The notes under the pieces are model-generated. The model was not told the origin of the DNA, did not search any database, and saw only the letters and a program-made list of their open reading frames with translations. 64,000 bases of DNA from Pelagomonas calceolata (taxonomy: Eukaryota; Sar; Pelagophyceae; Pelagomonadales; Pelagomonadaceae): contig CAKKNE010000001.1 in assembly GCA_918797485.1 (NCBI GenBank), positions 2,294,001-2,358,000 of the forward strand, in the 5' to 3' direction. The position numbers and the translations under genes are program-made. Below, one piece after another: positions 47,501 to 58,799 of the stretch. The stretch's first letter is position 1; every line of letters begins with the position of its first letter.

Positions 47501-50500
47501 TTGTCTATCGGTAGCTCTAAATCTACCTGTAACTTGGCGCTATCCGTAAAGTAGGACATCACTATAGAGTATGATAATAAACCGTCGGTGTCCTTGTCCA
47601 AGCCATTCAAGTACTTGTTGATCGTCGCCGTCTTGCCCGTGCCCGCCGTGCCAACCAACATCACATTTCGGCCTCGTCTCATCAAAACATCAATTAAGTA
47701 CTTCGTACGTTTGCTATCGACGGTCTCCACGTTCAGAGCCATGAATGCAGTTTCTCCAGGCCCAGAGCCAATGGCCTCGGGCACGTACTTCTCCAGGGAA
47801 TCCCTCCAATGAACGTGCTGATCGGTTTGCGAATCGAAGTAGTAGTCGAACACATCACCCTCGGGCGGGTAGAGCACGGTCGGAAATGTTTGTTTAAAAT
47901 CGTCCGAGAACCGCTTCCGGAAGTCCGTCTGCTTGTCGATGATCATGGGCCCGCCGAAGGCCCAGATGTGGCAGAACACATAAATTTTTTCCATGAGTTC
48001 TAAAGTCATGTCGACTCCTGCCGCCGCGTCGAACTGGGCTTCTAGGAGATACACCGTAGTTTGCACTTGGTTCATGAGGTAGATCGGCGTGCACTTCTTG
48101 AAGCCTTTTCTTGTCATCGCCGCCGTCGAATCGACGTACTTGTCGAAGAGGCCGAGGAGGTTCTGCGCTTCTATTTGCGTCATGAGCTCCGCTTTTTCTC
48201 GATCAGCGAGCCACGTTTCCACGAAAGGTCTCCACCCAATATCGGACTCGTTGATGTACAAAATACCGGCGCGCGAGACCGTCGCCGGCGTCGCGTTCTT
48301 CAGACTGTTAATTTCGAAGACCATGCGCATCGCGTCGCTCAAGGGCACGCGTTCGTTCGAGACGAGCGTCAGCACCTTGTTGTCGTCCATGACCGTGTTC
48401 ATGGACTCGATCCAGACCGCGTCGATGTCGCCATCTAAGACGGCCCATTTATAGGTTTGATATTCATAAAAGCTTTGTTCGGCGAAGTTCTTGGCCATGC
48501 CCCGCATAATAATCGACAGACAGCCGTCCTTCCAGTCTTTTGAGAGGGTCATATACCCATAAAGCTCGTCGCCGGAAACACTTTTCGGGTTTACGGTCTC
48601 GTAGACGCAAGTTTTTTTGGGCTTGTCCAGGTTGTGCGTGCCCGCGAGGCACTTCCAGATCTCCGTCTTGCCGCAGCCCGCCGGGCCCAACAACATGACG
48701 CTGTGGCGCACGTCCAGCAGCTCCTGGAACTGGCACGTCTTCAGAATGAAGATGTCATCATACTGAATGCCCGTGTCGTTCGCGACGCGCACGATGCGCT
48801 GCTTGAGGCCCTCGTCGACTTTTACTGGTACCTCTAAACCCATGAACAGGTCCGAGATCAGTCTTAAAAAGATAGGAGTATCCACCGCCGGGATCTTCGG
48901 CGTGTTGAAGTCGCGCAGCGCGCGCATCAGGATCTGGGCCTCCTCCAAGTCCGGCTCGGCGCGCTTCATCTTGCCCGCGACTCTCAATACTGATTTGACA
49001 GCTCTCAGACCCCAGTCATAATGCGCCTGCTTACTCAAAAGTTCACCGCTCAAAGCATAGAGAGTGACGAACTTAATAGCTAATTTTTGAGCGGTTTGAA
49101 AACCTTCAGACATCAACATGTTCTCGCAGATGGGTTTCAGGTCGGGCCGGATCATCGCGCACGATCGGAACAAGGCCTTCAGATTTTCTGGTAGGGGCGT
49201 ACGGCCGGCATAGCCGGGATTCATGGTAATCCAAAAACCACAGGTGGGAATGAGGTCGATGATCGTCCCGAAGAAGTCGAATTTCCCCACTTTGTTGGGA
49301 GGCGTGCCCGCGCTCAAATGCTGGTACTGCTCCTCTCTGCGACTCGGTACGGCGTACTTGACGATCGCGTCTTGTACTGTTTTCACTTGGGTGGCTACCA
49401 CAGATAACACCTCGATGCTAATGCGGTTGAACTCGTCGAAGCAGCCCCAGGCTCCTGTTTGTGCGAGACCCCGGAAGATGTCGGCCATGGACTGGTAGTT
49501 CATCTGATCCGAACAATTGAAGACGTAGCACGGCAAGGCTAACGCTCTGGCTAAGTCCTTCGTCGTTTCCGTTTTACCGGTACCCGCAGGACCGGCCGGC
49601 GCGCCGCCCAGGAACAAGCGCAGCCCCATCGTCAACGTAATGTAACATCGGTCCGTGAGGGCCGTGATGACCAGCCGCCCGACGTTGCCCGTCCACTCGT
49701 AGAAGTATTTCGTCTTGAAGTCGCCTGCGCGGATCGTACCATCACGAAACGGCTCAAAATAAAAAAAAAGACCACTCACGACCTCGTCTGATCCAGACGC
49801 GTCGCGTCGATGGCGTAAGGTTCAATTCACACCGCGTACGCACAAATTCTTATATTTACGTCCATGACGTCGTGCTCCCAGTAAAACCTGAGCTGCTGCT
49901 GCCACATGAAGGCCCCCGGTCCTTCTATTTTACTATCGACCATGAGTTTGAGCACGTCGCGGCCGTGCACGTCCATCGTGATGAACGTGATGATCTTGCA
50001 TCTGTCACCCGACGTGAGTTCTCCTAATACCAACTGGATCAAGTGTCCTAGTCTGGTAAGAGAGTTCTGGTAGGTCAGCTTCACGGCGTCTTCCTTGCCA
50101 CCTTCCAACTCCTCTAAAGCTTGCTCCGTCTCTTCGGTCCAGTAGATCAACGAGCCCGTGAGCACGACTTGCGCGGGGTACTTGAAGCACCATTTATGTC
50201 TAGGTAATTCCTCGGAGGTCTCCCAGTTCACGCCATCTTCGATGCCCTTGAGCATCTGGTGGCGCAGCGTGACTTGCATCGCGTCCGTTAACCGGTTCAA
50301 GTAGAGTTCTACTTCTCCTTCCATGGTAAACGGCTCGTGCATGGGGATGCGTTCCCGATCTTTTGCCACCATGATGTCCGCCGTTTTATTGGATTCCTCG
50401 CCCGTCGCTTCGTCCTTGATGAAGATGAGGTTGGCGAGCGCGTCGTAGCAGTCCCCCAGATACGGCATGATCTTCCGCGGGTTCGTGCCGTTGGCCAGCA

Positions 50501-53500
50501 TGTCTAACAACGCCACGGCACTGACGAAATAAAATCTAGGGTAGATGGCTTTCTTCACGTCCAAGTACTCGTTCAATGCCCGCTGGCACTTATCCAGACC
50601 TTTCTTCATCTCTGTTAGAGCCTGCTCCTTCCCATCGACGTTACACGCATTTATAACATTAAACTCCGTGCAACTTTCCTGCATCATGGCCTTGAACTCG
50701 GCGTCGATGCCCTCAAAAATCTTCGTCACGTCCGACAGTGAAGCTCGGATGTCCGCTGACGACAAGAAGATCGATTCGAGAGCAGCCCAAGAGCGAGAAA
50801 CCTTCTCCCACACACCAATGGTGGACTGGACGTTGGACAGCTTGACCTGCCACTCCTCGACGCCGGCCTTAAAAAACTCGACGAATTTCCCCATGCCGAG
50901 CATGGTTTGTAATTCCAGCATGTGCGCATCTAACGCTTCCAGAACTTCTTCTGATAACGAGATGAGACTGACTTCCGTGGCCTTGTGGGGCCGGTAGTCG
51001 ATCTGGAACTCCTTCCACGCGCCGGAGATGTCCGCGAGCTTCTTTTCTATTTTCTTTTCTTTTTGCGCCGTTTCGACCACTTCTTGCACCTCCTCGACCC
51101 TCGTATGTAGTTTGAGGGCCATCATGTCTCCTAGTGAGAAGCCTTCGGCCGTCGGTTCGACCTTCGCAACACTACACACTCTTGCGAGCGCTTTCCAGTG
51201 CCTATTTTGCAAGGCGTCACTATGTAAGTCGTTAATCAACGGCAAGACGATCTGCATGTTCTTGATGGCGTCCTCGATGTCCCGGAAGACCTGCCACTGC
51301 TTGATTATTTGATCATTATTACCGTTCGCTCGCAGAGTTTTTAGTATGGTTTTATTCTGACTCTCGAGTTTATCCGTGTCGACCGCATCCCAATCACACC
51401 TTTTCCAGCCATCATACGTGAACATGACCATGGCCTTGAAGTCCCACAGGGCCCGTAGCAATCGTAGCTCCATGAGCGTCTGCGGTAGTTCCGGGTATTT
51501 CGACACGGGCAACTCAAATAATTCTTCTTGTTTGTTGAAGTCCGCCGCTCTCGTCGCAAAGTCCTCCAATTTCTTCGCGAACACGTCGATCTCGGCATAG
51601 GCCTCCTCGGCGGTGCCCTGGTGCGCGAAGGGCGCGTTCCCGCGGAACTCTCCCCTAAAAGCTCTCATTTCTTCATAATAAGCGTTGAGCTCCTCCTTGA
51701 GCTTGATCTCCTCCTGCATCTTGATGGGCGCGATCGCGTCTTTTTTGGCGTATTTTGACTTGACAATGCCTTCCCAGATCTGGGGGGCCTCATCTAAATA
51801 ATCGGCGACGACTTTGGACTTGGACAAGTCCGGCGGCCCGTCGGGCACCCAGTCGTCGGGCTTGCCCCTGGCCTCTCGTCGTCGCACTTCTCCTTTCGAC
51901 GGAATTCGTTCGCCGCCCATGTCGACCTGGTGGTGGCGGAGTAACGCCAGGCACTCCTTGAGCGGGGGGAACATGTCCATGGTAAACAATTCGGCCTTTG
52001 TGGTCTCCAAGATATCCCTCATGACCTGCCGCAAGTTGCCGACGTTTTCTCCATCATCCACGGGCATCGCTAAGCCCTCTTCCACTTGGATCGTGAAGGA
52101 GTCGAACCTATCCAATGTTGATACGAGATGATCCCTCAGATAATCCGTGTGCATGTCCTTCCAGACTAGACTGAGATCTAACAAGCTATCTTTTATGGGT
52201 TGGGTGTTGCACCTCAACCATCCGACGTCGGCGGGAGATTTGGCCCTGCCTACTCGTTCAGCTATATCAAGATACTTGGTGATGGCCGTGTCATATTTAG
52301 CTAAATCTAGGTACGTAGCATGTTCTGTTTCTACAAGAGCGTCTGACGTGAACTCCTTAAAAAATACTTCCCTATCAGTAGTCCACAGGAAGCTTAACTC
52401 ATCAAATTGTCCGCGCAACTCCAGGAGCATCCTTTCATTGGTATCTTGCGTATCTTCAATCACGGCCATCAACAAGCAGACGTCGGGGTCGGTGTGCATC
52501 TCGCGCATGTACGTCCCGTCGCAATCTAACCGTTTAAATAAAGTAGCGACCTGGAAGAAACTCGAAACCCAGTTGTTCGAGATGTCGCGCAGGCCCTTGC
52601 CGTTCTCCGTGCAGCCTATTCTAGGTGTGAATCTAGGACCCTCCTCTACTAAGTCGAGTGTAATTTCAAGCATGGGCAGTAACGAAGCCTCAGCAATATG
52701 TTCTGGATCAATTTGATCTAAGAAGAACTCGAGGGACACGGTAATAACACCGGCAAGACCGTCCACGACGATGTTGTTGATGAAATCGATGTACGCGTGC
52801 CAGTCGAGCGACGCGTTGCTGACGCGTAGCATCTTGTTCGTGTCCTTGAGCATGCGCTCCACCTCCTTGCCGCCCTCCTTGATGTCCGCGTACCTCTCCG
52901 ATTTCGCTTTTTTGAACACTCGATCAAATTCGATGAGCTCGACCGGTTTCTTATCTCGCTCTAATAAAGGTTTCGAGGTCCAGCGCTCCATGATCTCGTT
53001 CGCATGGTCCAGGTTCGCCTTCATGCTGCACGTGTATTCATCTACAATATCTACAGCAGCCGTCGCTTCAGCAATATATTCGTCTCTCTTAGTTTTCTCT
53101 AACTCGTCGCCGTGCGTCTCCCAGTTTAGAGTTGTTAAGCCTTCTTCCGCGGCGATGTCAAATTTATCCAAGTAGGGCTGCATCAACGGTTTTTCCACCG
53201 GCAGCAACTTGGCCAATGACCCGTTGTGCTTCGCGACGACCATGTCTAATTTTTGCGTCCAGACTCTAAAGGTTTCGACCTGGGCATAGATGGCTAGGGC
53301 CGATTCGGGCACCTGCAGCTCCGCTAGCAGGAAGTACTTCGTCTCTCGGAGGAGTCGAACGAGCGCCGGATCGAAATTCACACTAATATAATGCGTTGCC
53401 TCGTCCCTCGTTAACAGAGGGAGCGAGAGTTTGACGTGCGACGACGCCTCCACGTCGCGGCCCCACTCCTCGATCTTCTGGGACTCGTACTCCTCCAGAG

Positions 53501-55340
53501 AAGCTTTTAACGTCGAGTAGACCTTGGTCACCTCCTTCGCCTCTTCCCGGTCCAGGACGGACTTGTCGAGCTGCACGAGCTTGTTCATCGGCACGCGCAC
53601 GCGGTCGAGTAGTCCGCGGCACCAGGTCAGGGCGCCACTAATAGGAGGGAGGTTCGCGGCGACGGGCGGCTCGTCCCTATAATGCAAGAACAGCTCCTGG
53701 ACGACCTTCAAGTCAGAGCCGAAGGCCTTCACTAGTAACACATAGCGCTTCTCCAATTCATCTTGGATCGTAGGCCTCTCTAACAAGCCATCAAAAGTAT
53801 CAAACACGCGGAAGCGACCATAAACGGTAGAGCAGTCATCAAACCCCTGGCAGACCACATTACCTAATCTCCGCTCCAGCTCCGTGATGGTCTTTCTAAA
53901 TGATTTAAAGTCGCTCTCGAACTTGCTCTCGTTGATATCGAGAATCTCGTAGCCCACGCCCCGGAACCTCTCGACGGCGCCGTTGAAGTCCGCGAAGATG
54001 GCCTCCACACTCGCGGTGAGGGCTTTACCTTTCGTGCCGCCGACCTCAATTCTACCAAGCTTCGTAAATTGCACTACGGTTTGTGCAAAATCCAAGACGT
54101 CGTGGCACCGCTCCAAGAACGCGTCGAGCCGCGAGAATAGAGCATTATTTTGTATGCGCCACTGGTTCGCGGGGCACTCGGCGTCGGCCGTTCTCTTATA
54201 TTCTTTGTACGTGGCTTTGAAGGAGCCGCAGACTCGTAACAACGTTTTGATCTCGACCACAGCTAAGTGCGTCTCTTCCGCGTCAATCTTCTGGAAGATC
54301 GTCTCGCCACTCACGTAGTTGCAGGCCTGTTCGATGATCGAGTTGCAGACCTCGCGCATGAGTACCACTAATCTTGCGGGCGTGTTGTAGTGCCGCGAGT
54401 TCTTCCAGATCAATAACACGACGTGGAGCATGGGCTTGAACAGGTCCTCGCAGGCCGGGAAGTCCTCCGCACTACTAAGCTTGTCGAACCAATCTTCTAA
54501 AGTTCTGAGAAATTTTACGTTGTCGTTCGCCTCGAGGCGCGCCGTGTACACTTCTTTGCACAGTCGACTGAAGGTCGTGCAGTACGTCGACTTCGCCAAA
54601 TCTAAAGCTCTGAGAACGCGTCGGATGCGCGGCGACTGCAACTGGTCGAAGATCGCATTTAAGTTATTCGCTTTATGGCGCCAAAACGTCAATTCCACGT
54701 CCGGCGTGGGATCCTGGCCGTCTTTCAGGGCCTGCTCGGGGTCCTGCTTGAGGACGGCCTTGATCTGCTTCGTCCAGGTGATGACGGCGCCCTCCAGTAA
54801 CCCAACGCGGTTCTTCACGTTGACGGATTGGGAATCGTCGGGCGGCATCGGCAGGCGCGTCTCGCCCTTCACGTGGCCGCACATGATGGTCGTGCTGTTC
54901 AGGAACGCGACGAACTTGTCGAGGATTTCTCTGGTGGCGACCTCGCCCCACTTCCGCTGATTCAAGGGGTTGCTCAGGACCGGTAGGAAACATTCCGAGG
55001 CCAACAGTTCCAAGTGCTCCACGGGAGCGGCACCCTGCAATTCGGTCATCACCAAGACCGACGGGTCGAACTTCTCCTTGGTCAGGACGACCGGCGCCGC
55101 TTTGAGGAACGCGAGACTCTTGCCCTTGTTCGCGAGCTTGGCCGGAAAGCCCGGTTCCAATTTGCAGTTCGGCGCCATCACCAAACACATGGCCGTGTCC
55201 TCGTCGCAGAAGGCCTCCAGTCGATTCAGATTATCTTCATTCAAGAAGCTCTTGAGGAACTTCGCGCGCTCGAGGCCCAGCGACACCGTCGCGTGGGTCA
55301 CGACGTACTCGAGGCGGGGGTCGCCCTCTTCGAGAGGCAT
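41527..55340 (-). CDS. Axonemal dynein heavy chain (outer-arm beta-type), two exons
   Basis: Exons 55340-49844 and 49724-41527 give about 4564 residues, full length for this family. The N-terminal tail (DHC_N1, N2) takes up the first ~1800 residues. Four AAA P-loops follow: GPAGTGKT (1877-1884), GPAGCGKT (~2178), GTAGTGKT (~2523) and GVGGSGKQ (~2876). A long coiled-coil stalk (~3080-3400) and the C-terminal dynein domain complete it. The end (CPVYKTEFRGPTFVF…) resembles outer-arm beta heavy chains such as DNAH9/11/17. It drives ATP-dependent sliding of flagellar doublets. The intron lies just before AAA1, and splicing yields VNIRICDFKTKYFYEWTGN, matching the conserved sequence. It implies a motile flagellum. 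The assignment to the beta class rests on the C-terminus. Confidence 0.9.
49725..49843 (-). other. Intron of the dynein gene (introner family)
   Basis: 119-nt GT-AG phase-1 intron. It starts GTGCGTAC and ends GATCCGCGCAG; the next exon starts GCGACTTC. One hairpin arm (CGCGTCGATGGCGT on the + strand, 49803-49816) is inside. This is the one case where donor (GT) and exon start (GC) differ. Confidence 0.85.
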
Positions 55341-56019
55341 CTTCGTCTCTGAGTGCCCGCTGCGCTCGCGGCTGCTCCTTCGACAGGAGGCGAGCTAACG
55401 CTCCGTGCGGTTCCTAGCCGCTGGCTCTCCGCTGCCGGTTGCGCTGCTCCGCACGAACGCCTCGGATCCTGCGCGACCAGGACCGGGGGCAGCTCCTGCG
55501 TCACAAGCGGCCACAGCTGTTTGCGGCGCTGCCAAAAACAGCCCCGGCCGCGGCGTCTACACTTACTTGCAGTCCTAGGCTACATTTTTTTTTCTTGGGG
55601 TTTGCGACGCGTCCCGGCGCCGCCGGGGGCTGCCCCGATGTTTGTTTGGGCGCGGGGCAGCCCTTTGCCAGGCGTCGGAGTTCCTCGCACCCAAGCGTGC
55701 TCGCGGGGCGTGGTGCGGCTTCAATCCCGTGGGAAAGCTCCCGCCGGCTCGTTTCCGGGCGCATCCCAGGTGCCCTGAGGCATTCCTACGCGTATTCTAT
55801 CAAGGCTAGTACGTCTATACTTTTAGACATTATCGAGAACTGAACGCACGGCCGGCAGTTTTACATCGGCGCTACTTCGCTATTTGCACGGCTCGCGGTC
55901 TCATTACAGCTTCTCGTGCTGCGCATCGATCCTGCGTGCACGCTGGCCTGCGCAAAGCTTGCCTTTTTGCATCTAGCATCGAGCAGCACACTGCATCACG
56001 CCGTCGCCGCGTCATCAAA
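55341..56019. other. Divergent promoter region, dynein / SulP genes
   Basis: 679 bp between divergent starts. A weak relative of the double-CTAG motif is near 55804-55835 (GGCTAGTACGTC … TTTTAGAC). Short open frames in a GC-rich stretch have no recognisable features. Confidence 0.5.
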
Positions 56020-58156
56020 ATGCGGTGCACATTACTCCTCCTCGCCGCCACGACAAGCGCCAAGCGCCTCCTCCCGAAAGCACTGACGAGCCCGGCAACC
56101 AGCAAAAAGTACTTCCGCCAGTACCGGAAATGGCAAAAACGCACGACCAATAGGGCGGAGCGTCTAACACGGACGAGCGTCGAGGAGTTGTCTGGATTAT
56201 TATTTAGTAGGGACCCGCACACGGACGACCATTCCTTAGCGGCAAATGTCAAAGCTGGTTTAGCCACGGCAGTAGCCGTCGCGCCCGAAGCGCTGCAATT
56301 CGCGTTGATCGCCGGCGTCCACCCCCTCGTAGGGCTCGGAAGCACCTTAGTCGTCGGCCTGAACTGCGCTTTATTTGGGGGGCGGCCGGGCATGGTCTCC
56401 GGCGCGTCGGCGACTTGTGCTTTAGTGGTGGCGCCACTAGGCAAAGAACAACCGGAGGCCATTCCCACGGCGGTGGTCCTAGCGGGCCTCCTCCAACTCG
56501 CGATCGGCTACCTGAAAGGTGGGCGCTTGGTGCGCATGCTGCCGCACCCGGTCGTCCTCGGCTTTGTGAACGGTCTGGCCGTTAAAGTGATACTAGCGCA
56601 GGTCGACCACTTCCAGTTCCCGCACGGCACGTGGCTGACCGGTTCCGCATTGATCAACCATTCGCTGCTGGCTCTACTCTCCTTCACGGTCATCGAGGGC
56701 ACGCCGTCGTTCATCGCGGAGTGGGCGCCGGCGCCGCTGCTGGCCATGCTAGCTTGTCTCTCATTATCACCGTTCATGCCGGGAGTGCCTCTATTGCGAG
56801 ATGTTGTGGGCGAGGAGGCCTTCACGGGCGGTCCCGGAGCTTTACGGTACGCGTTTCCGTCCTACAGTCTGACATCATTCACAACAGCTCTCCCCTACGC
56901 TTGTGAGCTGGCCGCCGTTGGGTTACTCCAGTCTCTGTTAACCCTACAATTGGTCGACGGTTTAACAAGGGGCAACAAGTACGGACGGGGCCGCGCGTCG
57001 CGCGAATGCCGGTCACTAGGCCTCGGAAACTTATTATCAGGCTTGTGTGGCGGCATTGGGGGATGTGGATTGTTAGGACAATCATTAGTGAACGTGGCCT
57101 GCGGCGGCACTGGAAGAACATCAGCAGTAGCTTACGTCGCGTTTGTGCTCTTCGGTCTAGTCCTGTGTGGAAATCAAAATTTTACGACGCGTTCGTGCTG
57201 AATCACATCGTCGTCCTCCACGCCATCGACGCGACGCCTGCTCGATGGCGTGACGATGCCGATTCCTCGCCGCTCGACGGAACCAGCGCGGCCACGCCAT
57301 CGCTGAGAAATGACTTAGTGAAGAATTGTCGGGTGCACCTGACACACTGGTTGATTTCCACACAGGTCTAGTCTACTGCGGGTCATTGCTAGGAAGCATC
57401 CCCATCGGCGCGTTAGTGGGTCTCATGCTGGCGGTGGCAAGACATACTTTCTCCTGGTCGTCCATCCGGTTACTCAAGGACCGGAGGTGTACGGCTCTCG
57501 ATGCGTTAACTATTTGGGGCGTCTCTTTACTCACGGTGAAGAAGGGTCTAGCGGTATCCGTGGTCGTAGGCGTCTGCGTGACGGCGTTGCGGTTCTGCTG
57601 GGAGACGGCCAATGACCTGTACTCGTCCCACGAGGAAGGATTGGGGCGAAGAGAAATCGAGATGCACGGAACTTTGTTTTTCGGGTCGGCGGCGGCGTTC
57701 GCGAACCATGTGGCACCGACGCAGTCAGATAGGGCCTACGGGCGGTCGTGGCGACGGAAAGTGCTCAGAAGAACAGTTGTGGTCGACTTCGCGCAGTGTC
57801 GGGTCGCCGACGCGTCGGCTATTGCTGCGATTGATGCGGCTTGTCGCGCTTATGGTGATCTGGGAATCACGCTGGTCTTGAGGCATTTGTCGTCGGACGC
57901 TCGGACCTTACTCCAAGCGGCGTCGGCCGTCCTCGAAACTAGTGATGATGATCCAGTGTATGATGTGGCGGACGACATTCCGATCAAGCCGGAGCAGCTT
58001 TTGGATAACCGGGCGCCGCGGGCGGACACGGTCGTGGTGAAGCCTCCCGACCGCAAAACAGTAGTCGTCCCGTCCGTTCCTGCGATTTGTTTGTTCTTGC
58101 TGGCGGTGTGGAAGAGTGAATCGGCGTCGGCGTCGGCGTCGAAGCGGCGGCGCTAG
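56020..58156 (+). CDS. SulP / SLC26-family anion transporter with STAS domain
   Basis: Exons 56020-57154 and 57366-58156 encode about 641 residues. The ATG at 56020 follows AAA; an in-frame GTG at 55936 is upstream. The short hydrophobic N-terminus may be a signal anchor. About 10-12 membrane segments carry SulP motifs (VAPEALQFALIAGVHPLVGLGSTLVVG; GLGNLLSGLCGGIGGCGLLGQS). The cytosolic STAS domain is at about 470-580 (HGTLFFGSAAAF, VVVDFAQCRVADASAIAAID). The family moves sulfate, bicarbonate or similar anions; the ion here is unknown. The C-terminal end is hydrophobic then Lys/Arg-rich. The gene carries the intact introner, which interrupts a membrane helix at …AFVLF/GLVYC…. Confidence 0.8.
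57155..57365 (+). other. GT-AG intron of the SulP gene made of a TSD copy plus an introner
   Basis: 211 nt, phase 1. The first eight bases are the left target-site duplication and supply the GT donor; the remaining 203 bases are the element, whose last bases CAG supply the acceptor. The downstream exon begins with the right TSD copy. Splicing therefore restores the original coding sequence exactly. Confidence 0.9.
57163..57365 (+). mobile_element. Introner (non-autonomous DNA-transposon-like element)
   Basis: 203 bp with perfect 15-bp terminal inverted repeats, CTGTGTGGAAATCAA (57163-57177) and TTGATTTCCACACAG (57351-57365). It is flanked by an exact 8-bp duplication GTCTAGTC (57155-57162 and 57366-57373). 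An internal hairpin has perfect 11-bp arms (57219-57229, 57242-57252) built from the CGCCATCGA core. It has no coding capacity. Intact ends and duplication imply a recent insertion. Confidence 0.92.
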
Positions 58157-58195
58157 GTTGTGTAACTGTGTGGCTGTTGAGAATACGCGTCCCGA

Positions 58196-58222
58196 ATTTC
58201 AGTGTCTTATTGACGCTAGCTG
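58196..58222 (-). promoter_or_regulatory. Double-CTAG promoter-type motif, copy G
   Basis: On the minus strand, AGCTAGCGTCAATAAGACAC continues with TGAAATT; the second CTAG is CTGA. About 180 bp before the ATG at 58404, reverse orientation. Confidence 0.55.
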
Positions 58223-58403
58223 ATTATGTGTGACGTGCAAGCAACGCTCTGCCCTCTCAAACAGCACCCCAGAGCACCCAGACATAACCCCAGTTGTGGA
58301 GCAGCCACAAATTACGTCCACGAGTCGATTCTGTGCGAAACCGTAGCCTTCGAGCACTCGCGGAGCCCTCAGAGCACTGGTTTGCAGTACAGCATTTTTC
58401 ACG

Positions 58404-58739
58404 ATGACGACGCGAAGTAGACGAAGAAGCCTCCATCTCCTGCTACTCGCCGCGGGCGGCCGCGCCTTCGCACCGATGAACCTCGCCGCGCCGACGCTCC
58501 GCGCCGCAACAATCAAAGCCGCGCGGTCAAATGGAGATGCCTGCCGCCCGTCCGCCTGCGAGGCGACCGAGGCCTTCCGCCGCGGCCTCGAGGCGCGCTT
58601 CGTGACGGGCACGCTCACCGAGCGCGCGCCGGCCGGGCCCGGCGAGCTCGCTTCCATACTACGCATGCGCGCGGTCCTCGACGAGCCGCCCGACGCCTGG
58701 GACGCGCTCTGCGGCGAGGAGTGCACGATCGAGTGGTAG
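58404..58739 (+). CDS. Small plastid-targeted protein, 111 aa, unknown function
   Basis: MTTRSRRRSLHLLLLAAGGRA then FAPMNLAAP is a signal peptide with Phe-Ala-Pro at the cleavage point, followed by an Ala/Arg transit-like stretch. The mature part of about 70 residues (EATEAFRRGLEARFVTGTL, ASILRMRAVLDEPPDAWDALCG) is mostly helical, with Cys near its start and again near the C-terminus. I do not recognise it. It ends 60 bp from the convergent MYND gene. Confidence 0.65.
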   Translation: MTTRSRRRSLHLLLLAAGGRAFAPMNLAAPTLRAATIKAARSNGDACRPSACEATEAFRRGLEARFVTGTLTERAPAGPGELASILRMRAVLDEPPDAWDALCGEECTIEW

Positions 58740-58799
58740 TTTTTGTGTGTGGCGACGCGCGGGCCACCCGCGCGCGCCGTGACCTAAGAGAATCTTAGA

